A DNA stretch of 64,000 nucleotides from Dinoroseobacter sp049801095 (GTDB taxonomy: Bacteria > Pseudomonadota > Alphaproteobacteria > Rhodobacterales > Rhodobacteraceae): positions 1-64,000 of the forward strand of contig NZ_JBNAGH010000015.1 of the NCBI RefSeq assembly GCF_049801095.1, in the 5' to 3' direction. Made by a program: the position numbers and the translations under genes. Shown here piece after piece: positions 35,416 to 44,318 of this stretch; position 1 is the stretch's first letter, and each line of letters starts with the position of its first letter. A model generated the notes under the pieces. It did not search any database, was not told the origin of the DNA, and was given only the letters and a program-made list of their open reading frames with translations.

Positions 35416-37694
35416 ACCCGCTCCCATTGCCGCGTGAGGGCGCGGGCATGCTGCGCGCGCACCGGATCATAAAGCCGTCCCGGCACCGAGAGACGCTGAC
35501 CGCCATCCCGCTGGACAGGTCGAATGGTGGTCGAGAGGCCCGCCTTGCTCGGGCTACCCAGCAGCCAGCCCACGGGGATCGACAGCAGGATGCCCTTGTC
35601 GAAGGAGCCTTCGCCGAAATCCTCGGAGGAGACATCCGTGAGGGTGAAGAACGCCCCCAGCTCCCAGCCATTGTCGAATTCGCGCGACAGGGTGAAGGTC
35701 GCCCCCACATCCCCGGCCAGATAGCGCCCCATATCGACCTGCCCGAGATAGCCATCGCCGAACTCGTAATAGGCCGAGGCATGGCCCGTGACCACGTCAT
35801 ACTCCTGGAAGCCGAACCGCTGATCGAAGTCCCGCTGGCGGGCATAGTTCAGCTCGACCCCGAAGCCGAGGCGACTGTCCACGGGCTTCCACAACAGCTC
35901 CGCTGACACGCCGCCGAACATCGCCTCGAGATAGCCCGCGGTCACCCGGCCATAGAGATCCTCGCCCGGACGGAACGTATAGGCCAGGACCAGATCCTCG
36001 ATCCCAGGATCGCCCTCCTGGGCATAGAGGATCCTGTCCGTGCGCACGCGCGGCAGGACCGAGTTCGATTCCCGGTCGCTATCGGCGATGGTGCCGATGA
36101 TTTCCTTGCTGACCGTGCCGGACAGGGTGAGGTTCGGCGTGAACCGATAGGCCGCCGTGGCCTCGAGCCCGATCTCGAACCGCCAGGGCTCATCGGGGTC
36201 AAAGAAGCTTTGCTCCAGATAGGGCCCGATCCCCCAGGTCAGGGGCTGGGACACCTCATCGGTCAGGAGGGCCGAGGGCGGCAGATCCGCCGCCTCGGAG
36301 ATCTCGGCCTCCGCCAGCAGGCGTGCCCCGGCCTGGGGGGCAAATTCCAGGCTTTCCAGATCCGAGCGCTGCAGGGTGACCTGGCTGGCCGGCATGCCGC
36401 TGACCTCCGGGGTCAGATGGAAGGTCTCGATCGAGGGCGGCAAGATCTGCGCCAGAACCCGGGCCGCGCGCCCCACCCCGTTGGCCGAAGACAGATAGCG
36501 GTTGTTGGTATAGCGCAGATCGATGCTGGTGCCCGTGGCCGCCAGGCTGCGCAGTTCCAGCCCCTCGGCAGCCAGGGCGGGGGCCAGGGCATCGCGCAGG
36601 ATCTGCAGCGCATCGGGGCGCGCGCGCCACTCGGTGCTCCAGAGTGCGGGATTGGCTGCCCGGTCCGGGCGCAGGGCCACGGGCTCCGGCGCAGGCACGC
36701 GCAGGGCCTGGGGCGGCCCCTTGGGATTGAACTGCAGCTGGGCCATCACGCCGAACTCGGAGCCATAGAGGTAATACCCCCCGAGCCGCAGGGAGTCGTT
36801 CACCTGGTATTCGAGCCCGAAATTCCAGTCCGACTTGCGCTCGAACACATCGCGCTCCACGGCCTCGGGCTCATAGGCATCGGTGGAATATTCCAGCTTC
36901 ACCCCAAGCTGATCCGTGATCTGCCATTCCAACCCGCCAAAGACCGATTGCGGCCCGCGGAACCACTGATCCGACGCGATCTCGCCGCCGCGGCTGTCGG
37001 CATCGAAATCCGGCCGGTCATCGGAGATGATCCCGCCAAAATTATTCGCACTGCCCAGACGGCCCCAGCCCAGCCCCAAGGTCCCCTTGATCCGGGGCGT
37101 CAGGTGCTTGGTGGCCGCGATATACTCGCCCGCATAGATGCCGGTGCCCACGAAATCCTGCAAACCGATCGTGACCGAGGGCAGATAGCGGCTCTCTTCC
37201 AGGGCCAGGAAGCGGACATCGAAGCTGCGGTCATAGAAGGTGTCGAACCCGTCCGAGTTCCAATCCTGAATGCCCGTATAGCGGAAGCTGCCCGACAGGC
37301 GGGGGGCGAGCTGAAAGCTCAGGGTGGTGCGGGTCTGCCCGCCGAAATTCGAGATGCCCACGGCGATCTGGCCATCGGGCAGCGCCTCGCCGGACGGCAT
37401 GTCGATCAGCCCCGGCACGCCGTAGAAATTCAGGCTGGGCGGGGCGAGCACGGCCTCCGGTGTCGGGCGAAAGGCGTAATCGGGTTGTTTCGCTGCGGCC
37501 CGGGCTTCGCCCTCGGTGACAAGAAACGGGGCGGGGGCCAGCCCTTCCTGGGCCAGGGCGGATTGCGGGGCCAGGGCCACGGCGCAGAGCGCGGCAGAGC
37601 ACAGGCTGGTTGCCGCGCGCGCCCGGACGGATCTGCCCGGGCGGCGCGGACCAAAGGCCGGGGCAAGCGGGGCGGAAACGGGCAGGTGGCGCAT
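35406..37694 (-). CDS. yjbH: YjbH-family outer-membrane beta-barrel protein
   Basis: A 762-residue outer-membrane protein of the YjbH/GfcD family, linked in E. coli to exopolysaccharide output. The ATG at 37694 gives a signal peptide with a long basic part and SLCSAALCAVALAPQSALA before QEGL. The mature protein opens with the family pattern SLNFYGVPGLIDMPSGEALP, then beta-hairpin repeats with aromatic girdles (NFGLEYQVNDSLRLGGYYLY) to near the end. Its stop overlaps the yjbF start. It begins 209 bp after the capD-like stop. No yjbG (GfcC) gene lies between yjbH and yjbF. The ribosome site is weak. Confidence 0.82.
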   Translation of the reverse strand: MRHLPVSAPLAPAFGPRRPGRSVRARAATSLCSAALCAVALAPQSALAQEGLAPAPFLVTEGEARAAAKQPDYAFRPTPEAVLAPPSLNFYGVPGLIDMPSGEALPDGQIAVGISNFGGQTRTTLSFQLAPRLSGSFRYTGIQDWNSDGFDTFYDRSFDVRFLALEESRYLPSVTIGLQDFVGTGIYAGEYIAATKHLTPRIKGTLGLGWGRLGSANNFGGIISDDRPDFDADSRGGEIASDQWFRGPQSVFGGLEWQITDQLGVKLEYSTDAYEPEAVERDVFERKSDWNFGLEYQVNDSLRLGGYYLYGSEFGVMAQLQFNPKGPPQALRVPAPEPVALRPDRAANPALWSTEWRARPDALQILRDALAPALAAEGLELRSLAATGTSIDLRYTNNRYLSSANGVGRAARVLAQILPPSIETFHLTPEVSGMPASQVTLQRSDLESLEFAPQAGARLLAEAEISEAADLPPSALLTDEVSQPLTWGIGPYLEQSFFDPDEPWRFEIGLEATAAYRFTPNLTLSGTVSKEIIGTIADSDRESNSVLPRVRTDRILYAQEGDPGIEDLVLAYTFRPGEDLYGRVTAGYLEAMFGGVSAELLWKPVDSRLGFGVELNYARQRDFDQRFGFQEYDVVTGHASAYYEFGDGYLGQVDMGRYLAGDVGATFTLSREFDNGWELGAFFTLTDVSSEDFGEGSFDKGILLSIPVGWLLGSPSKAGLSTTIRPVQRDGGQRLSVPGRLYDPVRAQHARALTRQWERVWQ

Positions 37695-37903
37695 GGCAAA
37701 GGATCTCGCAGGGCCGGTGAGACCATCCCACCAACTGATGCAGTGAGACCATGGCAACGCCCCCGGCTTCAAGGCGTTTTCCCGGTCAGCGACGAGATGG
37801 AAAGGGGCCTGTGTCTCCGCTGCCCCGGCGCCTTGGGCCGCGGCGGCCGGGACCCCTCTCCGCGGGCCTGTTTCAGGGTCTGATACGGGGTCTGACGCGG
37901 CGG

Positions 37904-39775
37904 TCACGACGGGACGCGTTGGGGCTCGGCAACATAGCCCTCGACCCAGCGATCAATCACCGCGCGGCCCGCGACCGGGTCGCTGGAGGCCACCGCATGG
38001 CGCAGGGCGCGCAGGATGCTCGCGACCTCGATCTCCGACACGCTTTGCTCGCGGGCGCAGAACAGCTTGGGATGGCGCGTGCCGATATGATCATCGGTCA
38101 GTGTCAGTTCCTCGTACATCTTCTCGCCCGGGCGCAGACCGGTGAAGACGATCTCGATATCGCCATCGGGCGCATCCCCGTCGCGCACGGTATAGCCTGC
38201 GCTCTCGATCACCTGACGGGCCAGCTGCACGATGGGCACGGGCCGGCCCATATCCAGCACGAAGACCTCGCCGCCCTTGGCCATGGAGCCTGCGGTCAGA
38301 ACAAGACGCACGGCCTCCTGGATGGTCATGAAATAGCGGGTCACACCGGGATCCGTGACCGTCACCGGACCGCCCCGGCGGATCTGTTCCTGAAAGAGCG
38401 GGACGACCGACCCGGATGAGCCCAGCACATTGCCGAACCGGACCATGGTGAAGACCGTGCCCGGGCTGCGCGTGGCCAGATCCTGGATCACCAGTTCGGC
38501 CAGACGCTTGGAGGCGCCCATGACATTGGTGGGCCGGACCGCCTTGTCCGAGGAGATCAGAATGAAGCGCTCCACCCCGCTCTCGGCGGCTTCGCGGGCG
38601 AGGGTCTGGGTGCCGAAGACGTTGTTCGCAAGCCCGGCCAGCGGGTTGGCTTCGACCAGGGGCACATGCTTGTAGGCCGCCGCATGGAGCACGACCTGCA
38701 CCGCGTGTTCTGCCAGCACGCCGCGCACCTGCCGTGGATCCGTGACCGAGCCCAGCACCGGGACCAGCTCGGTGCCTGTGACCTCGGCCAGGCTGCGCAG
38801 CTCCATCTCCACATTGTAGAGGGCGAGCTCGTTGAGCTCATAGAGCACGAGTTTCGCAGGGCGACAGGCCAGGAGCTGACGGCACAGTTCCGAGCCGATG
38901 GAGCCGCCAGCCCCGGAGATCAGAGCGACCCGGCCCGCATAGCTCTCGCAGCCGCGCTCGAGCTCATCACAGAGCTGCTGGCGCCCGAGGAAGGTATGGC
39001 TTTCGACCGGCTTGAGCTTCTCGACCAGTTGCTCCTCGCCGATGAGCTGCGAGAAGGAGGGCAGGGCCTGCACGTCGAGCCCCATCTTCTGCAAGCGGCG
39101 GGCCAGTTGCGCCTGTTTCGGCTGGCTCAGGGAGGGCACCGCCAGAAGCAGGCGGTCGATCTGCTTGGCATTGGCGAGCTCCCGGATCCGGACCGGCGAG
39201 TGCACTGGCAGCCCGGCCACGGTCAGGCCATGGAGCGCGGTGTTGTCGTCCACAAAGGCCACCGGATAGATCGTTTTATGGGCGTTGAGCGCCGAGGCCA
39301 GCTGCGTGCCCGTGGTCCCCGCCCCATAGATCAACACCCGGGTATGGCCCTCATCCCGGCGATAGATCGCGGTCAGGATTTGCAGCATCACCACCCGGCT
39401 CGCAGCCGAGAAGAGAAAGAAACAGCCCGCAAAAATCACATAGAGCCCGCCCGGCAGGCCAAGCCCCGCGATCTTGCCCAGCACCAGCGCGATGAGCCCA
39501 TTGGCCACCGCGTATTGCGCAGTCCCGGCAACGGCGCGGCTCTCATAGGCATTGAGGCGCGTGTAGGGAATGCCCATCCAGAAGGAGACCAGGGCGCTGG
39601 CCGCCAGAAGATAGGGCAGGATCGGCAGGATCAGGAACAGCGTGTCACGTAGGGGGAGCGGTGCTGGCTGGAGCGCGAAGGTCACCAGAAGCGCCAGCGG
39701 GATCAGGATCAGATCCACGGTCAGCAGCGTAATGGCCTTTTGACCCAAGGTCAGCGATTTGACGAAATTTAACAC
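37904..39775 (-). CDS. FlaA1/CapD/WbpM-type nucleotide-sugar 4,6-dehydratase, membrane-bound
   Basis: Likely UDP-GlcNAc 4,6-dehydratase making a UDP-2-acetamido-2,6-dideoxy-4-hexulose, precursor of sugars such as QuiNAc or FucNAc. The 623-residue form has four N-terminal membrane helices (from AITLLTVDLILIPLALLVTF), a first Rossmann-like domain (RVLIYGAGTTGTQLA) and the catalytic SDR domain with ISGAGGSIGSELC near residue 285. ISSDKAVRPTNVMGASKR shows the usual family feature: Met in place of the catalytic Tyr of other SDRs. Start is a GTG at 39775. It heads the minus-strand unit toward yjbH. The product sugar is an inference from the family. Confidence 0.88.
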   Translation of the reverse strand: MLNFVKSLTLGQKAITLLTVDLILIPLALLVTFALQPAPLPLRDTLFLILPILPYLLAASALVSFWMGIPYTRLNAYESRAVAGTAQYAVANGLIALVLGKIAGLGLPGGLYVIFAGCFFLFSAASRVVMLQILTAIYRRDEGHTRVLIYGAGTTGTQLASALNAHKTIYPVAFVDDNTALHGLTVAGLPVHSPVRIRELANAKQIDRLLLAVPSLSQPKQAQLARRLQKMGLDVQALPSFSQLIGEEQLVEKLKPVESHTFLGRQQLCDELERGCESYAGRVALISGAGGSIGSELCRQLLACRPAKLVLYELNELALYNVEMELRSLAEVTGTELVPVLGSVTDPRQVRGVLAEHAVQVVLHAAAYKHVPLVEANPLAGLANNVFGTQTLAREAAESGVERFILISSDKAVRPTNVMGASKRLAELVIQDLATRSPGTVFTMVRFGNVLGSSGSVVPLFQEQIRRGGPVTVTDPGVTRYFMTIQEAVRLVLTAGSMAKGGEVFVLDMGRPVPIVQLARQVIESAGYTVRDGDAPDGDIEIVFTGLRPGEKMYEELTLTDDHIGTRHPKLFCAREQSVSEIEVASILRALRHAVASSDPVAGRAVIDRWVEGYVAEPQRVPS

Positions 39776-40163
39776 GTCGTTCAGCCTATGCCCCTGACCC
39801 GTATTGCGAATTCACGTCTTCCGCTCAAGGTCTGCTCAAATCTCTAAAACCGGGTCCGCTGGCCCCCGCCAGACTGCCCCCAATTTCATCAACTGCCTAA
39901 TTCCACCACAGATTGTGTAGCGGATGCCCGGTTAGGGCCACAAGGGGGTAGGTGCCGCATTCGCTGGAAAACGCCGATCCGCAGTGAATGCCCAAAACCC
40001 GGGCAGTTCGTTGCGGGAATGGGCGCGAAACAGGCGGCGGAGGATCCGGAGATGGGGAACAGGCGAATCCGGAGACTCTCAGAATTCAGAAGCTATTTGA
40101 ATTCAGTGCGTTACAGAAATTTGTTTCGCGTGCGAAACGTTTCGCGGGGAACATAGGGCGTTT
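39776..40163. other. Intergenic region with candidate centromere and capD promoter
   Basis: 388 bp without a gene between the parB stop and the capD-like start, both genes reading leftward. It must carry the promoter of the capD-yjbHFE unit. Besides the 7-mer cluster described separately, GAATTCAG occurs twice (40082-40089, 40099-40106) and a single GCGAAAC lies at 40025-40031. Confidence 0.5.
40123..40145 (+). other. Candidate parS (ParB-binding) site
   Basis: The 7-mer GTTTCGC (40123-40129), then GT, then its reverse complement GCGAAAC (40132-40138), then GTTTCGC again (40139-40145). The first two copies make a palindrome resembling chromosomal parS (TGTTTC...GAAACA) with a longer centre. 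It sits 18 bp after the parB stop, a usual parS location on plasmids. ParB binding is inferred. Confidence 0.6.
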
Positions 40164-41234
40164 CTAGGGCTGGCTCTGATCCCGCAGCCAGGCGGTCAGG
40201 GCCGCGCGCAATTCCGGTGTCACCTGGGGGCCGGACAAGGTCAGGGTCGCAGCGTGATCGGTGCCACCCGAACGCAGATAGAGCCCTGGCCGGATTTCCT
40301 CTGCACCCGAAGCGCTGCGCGACGGGGCAGGGGGCTTGGGGCTGCTCTGCGCTCGTCCCTTGGGTGCTGCGACAGACGCGCTGAGGGCCGCTTCGAGCAG
40401 GGCCGCCTCGGCCGCAGCATCTTCGGCAGGCGTCTTGCGCAGGCGTGTCCGCAGGGTTCGGGCCAGCTCGGGATCTGCCTCCAGAGCCTTGGAGAGGCGC
40501 AGGCCCAGACGTTCGGTCAGACTGCCGGGAAAACGCAGCACCCCATCCAGGGCCGCGACCACGGTCAGGAAGGATCCGATCTTGGATCGCTTGGCCCGGG
40601 AGGCAGCTGCAAACAGGCCCTGCAACGCGCGTTTATGGGTCGGGAAAACGCCCTGCTCCACGGCCTTGGCCACGATACGTGCGCGCTCATAGGGGCTGAG
40701 ACCCACGCGGATCTCGTTCTCCTCGACCATGGCGGTATAGGCCGCCTCGGCGGTCTCCGGCGTCCGCAGAAGCGCCTGGACACGGGCGAAGCGATCCTCC
40801 CCGGTTTCCGCATGGAGTTCCCCGAGGGCTGTGACGCGCCGCCAGCCGGAGATCAGCCCGAACTGCCCCGCGCCCAGATCCACCACTTCGATCGGGGTTT
40901 GCTGGCCGCGGCTGCGCAGGCTTTCCTTGAGGACGGCCATCTCATCCGCCTCGACGATCAGGCGGTCCCGCACCAGATGATCTCGCTGGATCGCCGCCAG
41001 GGGCAAGGCCTGGATCAACCGCCCTTCGGCCCGGGCATTCTCCAGCTCGGCGGTGACCTCAGCCAAAGCCGCCGAGGCCGCGCTGTCCCGCGCGACCTGG
41101 GCAATGGGTGGGATCGCCGAAGCCGACGGCGTGGGCTCAGATGGGGCAGGGGCGGCAAAGCCCGGAGACAGGCTCGGGCCACTGGTCTCCAAATAGCCGG
41201 GCTGGGCGGGGGTGAGGCGTTTGCGTTTGGCCAT
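40164..41234 (-). CDS. parB: Plasmid partition protein ParB/RepB family
   Basis: DNA-binding partition protein of 356 residues that should bind the centromere and stimulate ParA. After a 55-residue Pro/Ser-rich N-terminus comes the ParB/Srx fold (IQALPLAAIQRDHLVRDRLI; SLRSRGQQTPIEVV; GLISGWRRVTAL), then MVEENEIRVGLSPYERARIV, the CTP-binding and helix-turn-helix part. A linker rich in Ala/Ser/Pro leads to a C-terminal dimerisation-like domain (LYLRSGGTDHAATLTLSG). It starts 104 bp after the parA stop on the same strand. The palindrome cluster downstream is its probable target. Confidence 0.9.
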   Translation of the reverse strand: MAKRKRLTPAQPGYLETSGPSLSPGFAAPAPSEPTPSASAIPPIAQVARDSAASAALAEVTAELENARAEGRLIQALPLAAIQRDHLVRDRLIVEADEMAVLKESLRSRGQQTPIEVVDLGAGQFGLISGWRRVTALGELHAETGEDRFARVQALLRTPETAEAAYTAMVEENEIRVGLSPYERARIVAKAVEQGVFPTHKRALQGLFAAASRAKRSKIGSFLTVVAALDGVLRFPGSLTERLGLRLSKALEADPELARTLRTRLRKTPAEDAAAEAALLEAALSASVAAPKGRAQSSPKPPAPSRSASGAEEIRPGLYLRSGGTDHAATLTLSGPQVTPELRAALTAWLRDQSQP

Positions 41235-41338
41235 GATGTCCTCCGTAAAGCGGGCTCAGGGGCAAGAAGAGAGGGACAGGGGACGTGTCTCGCACGACCC
41301 TAAACAGGGCCTAAACCTGCGTTTAGAGCCTATACGGG

Positions 41339-42730
41339 TCACGCGGCGTCCTCCTTGGCGGCGAGCTCATCGCGCCGCCAGACCCCCAGCAGGAGCCGCT
41401 TGAAAGCCGCATAGGTCGCGTCAAAGGTCTCCCGGCCCCGCACATAGGTCTCGCGGTTGAAATCCCGGTAATCGGCCTCGTAGATGCCAGAGACCTGTTC
41501 CCCGGCCTGTCCGATCAGGGCGGTGAAATCCTGCCGGTGGGGGCTGAGCGTGCGCCCGAGATAGGCCTGCATCAGCCCGGCCAGCTCAGCCTGCTGGGCC
41601 CCGTCATAGCGGGTCACCACGGCGCGGACCGCGTCCCATTCAAAGGCCAGCTCCTCGCGGCCAAGGGCGCGGGCAGCCATGTTTTCCCCCTCCTCTATGG
41701 AGTGGAAGGTGGAGTGGAGCATGTCGAAGAAGCGGCCCGTGCTGTCGAACTCCAGGAAAGACGCGCCCATGGGCACGAGCAGGATGTCCGAGGCCGCGAG
41801 CCCGTTGATCGTCAGGTAGCCAAGGGCCGGGGGCGTGTCGATGAAGACGAGGTCATAGGCGTCGAGGATCCCGTCCGCCTCAAGGCTTTCGGTCAGCGCA
41901 TCCCAGAGCTTCCAGGAGCGCGCCTGCATCCGCCAGACGGGGATCTGGAACTCGGCCCAGTAAAGGTTCAGCTGGGCGCCGATCAGGTCGATATTCGGCC
42001 AATGAGTGGGCTGGATCAGGCTCTGGGCCGTGACCTCCAGCGCATCGCCCAAGGTCTCATCCAGCGGGATGGGCGCCTCGTTGCGGTCGAGCCTGCGCTG
42101 GTTCTCGGCCCGCAGATGCCGACCGTAATGCCGGGCGAGCAGGGGAAAGACCGTCGCCCATTCATCGGCCACCTGCCCGCCGAAGATCGAGGTCATGGAG
42201 CCCTGACTGTCGAGATCGAGAACCAGCACCTTGTAGCCATCGAGAGCTGCGGACATGGCGAGATGGGCGCAAGTGGAGGTCTTGCCGACCCCGCCCTTGA
42301 AATTGGCAACGGCCACGAGTTTCGCGGGCAGGCCTTCGGGGCGGTAGGGGCGGTACTCCTTGGCCTTGGATCCCCCCTCGGCAAAGAAGGCCCGCAGGCG
42401 CAGGACCTCGTCGAGGGTGAACCATTTCGCGCCGCCCGCCGTTTCGCTGCGCCCCTGGGGCAGGTCCGGGTTCTGCTTCAGCACGCGCCGGAAATGGGCC
42501 TGGGCAACCGGGATCAGGTATTTGGTGATCTCCCAGGTGGAGAAGAGGCGCAGCTCTTTCTGGCCCGCCTCATTGAGCCCGCGGGAGGCGAGGTCCGAAC
42601 GGCCCCGGGCGCAAGCCTCGGCGATGGCGGCAAAGCCTGCGCTGTCTGTCGGAGGCCCAAGCTCGGACAAGGCAATATCGGGGTCGATATTGAAATAGGG
42701 GGGCTGCTGCTCTGCGAGGTCTTTGGCCAT
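41339..42730 (-). CDS. parA: Plasmid partition ATPase ParA
   Basis: Walker-type partition ATPase of 463 residues. The deviant Walker A KGGVGKTST starts at residue 145; VLVLDLDSQGSMT and YDLVFIDTPPALGYLTING are the A' and B motifs. The 130-residue N-terminal extension has helical DNA-binding character (FTLDEVLRLRAFFAEGG), as in type Ia ParA proteins that repress their own operon. It is transcribed away from repA, with parB next. The ribosome site is GAGGCGG before the ATG. Together they ensure segregation of the replicon. Confidence 0.93.
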   Translation of the reverse strand: MAKDLAEQQPPYFNIDPDIALSELGPPTDSAGFAAIAEACARGRSDLASRGLNEAGQKELRLFSTWEITKYLIPVAQAHFRRVLKQNPDLPQGRSETAGGAKWFTLDEVLRLRAFFAEGGSKAKEYRPYRPEGLPAKLVAVANFKGGVGKTSTCAHLAMSAALDGYKVLVLDLDSQGSMTSIFGGQVADEWATVFPLLARHYGRHLRAENQRRLDRNEAPIPLDETLGDALEVTAQSLIQPTHWPNIDLIGAQLNLYWAEFQIPVWRMQARSWKLWDALTESLEADGILDAYDLVFIDTPPALGYLTINGLAASDILLVPMGASFLEFDSTGRFFDMLHSTFHSIEEGENMAARALGREELAFEWDAVRAVVTRYDGAQQAELAGLMQAYLGRTLSPHRQDFTALIGQAGEQVSGIYEADYRDFNRETYVRGRETFDATYAAFKRLLLGVWRRDELAAKEDAA

Positions 42731-42749
42731 GAAAACCGCCTCATGTGTT

Positions 42750-42777
42750 GTGTTTTCCTAAATATACTCAAAAACAC
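42750..42777. promoter_or_regulatory. Inverted repeat upstream of parA (candidate operator)
   Basis: GTGTTTT (42750-42756) and AAAACAC (42771-42777) flank a 14-base AT-rich spacer, 20 bp before the parA start. Position fits an autorepressor site for a ParA with an N-terminal DNA-binding domain. Not proven. Confidence 0.4.
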
Positions 42778-42973
42778 CGCACATGGAAGGAAAAGCCGAT
42801 CTTCCCTGCTCTTTTCTTAGCAAATCCGGGGGGTTCCTGCCCTTACAGGAGCCTGATCTCGAGGCGGAGAGATTTTTTCTGCCTGTTAGAGTCGTGTTAT
42901 ATATGTGTTAAGCGATTGGTCGTTTTTGAGAAGCCCTTTTATTTGCAGGCTTTTTTGATCCTGATTTTGCTCT

Positions 42974-43038
42974 GCCCGACTCTGAACCCCCGATAAAGCG
43001 ACTCTGATCCCACGCTCGCCCGACTCCGAACCCCCGAT
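42974..43038 (+). repeat. Iteron-like direct repeats
   Basis: GACTCTGAACCCCCGAT (within 42974-42994) recurs with one change as GACTCCGAACCCCCGAT (within 43018-43038), both preceded by GCCC. A shorter copy, CGACTCTGATCC, lies between at 42999-43010. The core CGACTC is also present inverted at 42889-42894 and 43102-43107, the last touching the repA start. This is the pattern expected of RepA-binding iterons. Confidence 0.65.
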
Positions 43039-43057
43039 GCCAGCGGTTGCGCGGCGC

Positions 43058-43066
43058 TGTGGATAA
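43058..43066 (-). promoter_or_regulatory. DnaA box
   Basis: TGTGGATAA, the reverse complement of the consensus DnaA box TTATCCACA, without mismatch. It lies 20 bp after the iteron-like repeats and 45 bp before repA, as expected in an origin. Confidence 0.65.
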
Positions 43067-43111
43067 CCCTAGCGTGGCGTCAATAAAACCACGATAAATC
43101 TGAGTCGAGCA

Positions 43112-44152
43112 GTGACATCAGACCTGACAGCCTCTCGCAGCCCCTCCCGCAGGGGGCTCGCGCCGGACCGATATGCGCAGGCGGATTTCTTCGTCTGCGA
43201 TATCTTTGACGCGATCCCCAAGGATGATCTGGCGACCATGGAGCATCCGGTGTTCTCGCTGGCCACGCGGCCGGATCGCCGGGTGCTGAGCTATGCCCAT
43301 AACGGGGTGGAGATCGAGGTGACGCCCAGCGTCAAGGGGCTGGCCACGATCCATGACAAGGACATCCTGATCTTCTGTATCAGCCAGCTCATGGCGGCGC
43401 TGAATGCGGGGCAGGCGGTGAGCCGCACGCTCCAGATCAAGGCCCATGATCTGTTGGTGGCGACCAATCGCGAGACCTCGGGCGATGCCTATCGGCGGTT
43501 GCGCGAGGCGTTCGAGCGGCTGGCGGGGACACGGATCACCACCAATATGGAGACCGGCGGTCAGGAAGTGACCCGGGGCTTTGGCCTGATCGAGAGCTGG
43601 GAGATCGTGCGCAAGGCCCGCGGCGGGCGCATGGTCTCGGTCAGTGTGACGCTCTCGGAATGGCTCTTTCGGGCGGTGGTGTCGAAGTCGGTCCTGACGC
43701 TGAGCCGGGATTACTTTCGCCTGCGCAAACCGCTGGAGCGGCGGATCTACGAGCTGGCGCGCAAGCATTGCGGGCGGCAGGCGCGCTGGGTGGCCTCGGT
43801 GGATCTCCTGTTGAAGAAGTCCGGTTCGGCCAGCCCACGCCGGGTGTTCCGCAAGATGCTGCGGGACATGATCGCCGCCGATCATCTGCCGGATTACGAG
43901 ATGGCCGAGCTGCCCGGGGACAAGATCGCCTTCTCCCTGCGCGGTGGGCTGGTGGAGGAGGCGGGCCCAACCCTGCCACCCCTGGCCGGTGAGACCCTCG
44001 ACGAGGCCCGCGCCCTGGCGCCCGGCTGGGATGTCTATGCGCTGGAGGCCGAATGGCGCGCCTATTGGGCGAGCTCGGGCCGCCCGCGCCTGCGCAGTGC
44101 CGACAAGGCGTTTCTGGGCTTTGTGCGCGCGCGGATGGGGCAGGAGAGCTAG
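43112..44152 (+). CDS. repA: Replication initiator protein RepA
   Basis: Plasmid replication initiator of the RPA/RepA family found on roseobacter plasmids, 346 residues. ATMEHPVFSLATRPDRRVLSY and the following SVKGLATIHDKDILIFCISQL are signature stretches. Winged-helix segments follow (YRRLREAFERLAGTRITTNM; LTLSRDYFRLRKPLERRIYELARKH begins near residue 196). The start is a GTG at 43112, within a few bases of an inverted iteron core, which suggests autoregulation. The divergent parAB and the nearby rmlC match the RepA-I biofilm plasmid layout. Subtype assignment rests on context. Confidence 0.9.
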   Translation: MTSDLTASRSPSRRGLAPDRYAQADFFVCDIFDAIPKDDLATMEHPVFSLATRPDRRVLSYAHNGVEIEVTPSVKGLATIHDKDILIFCISQLMAALNAGQAVSRTLQIKAHDLLVATNRETSGDAYRRLREAFERLAGTRITTNMETGGQEVTRGFGLIESWEIVRKARGGRMVSVSVTLSEWLFRAVVSKSVLTLSRDYFRLRKPLERRIYELARKHCGRQARWVASVDLLLKKSGSASPRRVFRKMLRDMIAADHLPDYEMAELPGDKIAFSLRGGLVEEAGPTLPPLAGETLDEARALAPGWDVYALEAEWRAYWASSGRPRLRSADKAFLGFVRARMGQES

Positions 44153-44170
44153 CCCGCCTGAACCGCGGGC
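44152..44170 (+). terminator. GC hairpin at the repA stop
   Basis: GCCCGC (44152-44157) and GCGGGC (44165-44170) can form a 6-bp stem with a 7-base loop starting at the last base of the repA stop codon. No T tract. A weak terminator candidate separating repA from rmlC. Confidence 0.3.
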
Positions 44171-44232
44171 CCCGGACCTGTTGTGCAACTGCGGCATATC
44201 GCGAGAACCGGGGCGTTTCGCGTGCCGTCGCA

Positions 44233-44261
44233 GTGACTCCCTTTGGGGCGATTGGTATATT
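44233..44261 (+). promoter_or_regulatory. Candidate promoter of the rml operon
   Basis: GTGACT (44233-44238), a 17-base spacer and TATATT (44256-44261) lie about 58 bp before rmlC in an AT-richer stretch. The -10 is good and the -35 poor. A partial parS-like GTTTCGCGTGC lies just upstream at 44215-44225. Confidence 0.35.
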
Positions 44262-44318
44262 CTGCCGCGACCGGAGGGTAGTCCTCTGTTTTAAAGTCAC
44301 TATTTTACGAGGTTCCCG

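Larger units (their letters stand above)
42731..43111. other. Putative replication origin between parA and repA
   Basis: A 381-bp, partly AT-rich gap between divergent partition and initiator genes. It contains iteron-like repeats, a perfect DnaA box and an inverted repeat next to parA. The stretch from about 42780 to 42970 (rich in ttttt, tatatatg, tttttgatc) is suitable for strand opening. These features together support an iteron-type origin used by RepA. Confidence 0.7.

Noticed and set aside
39776..40163. Small genes in the parB-capD gap
   Set aside because: No frame with both a start, a ribosome site and normal codon use; the stretch is better explained by promoter and partition sites.
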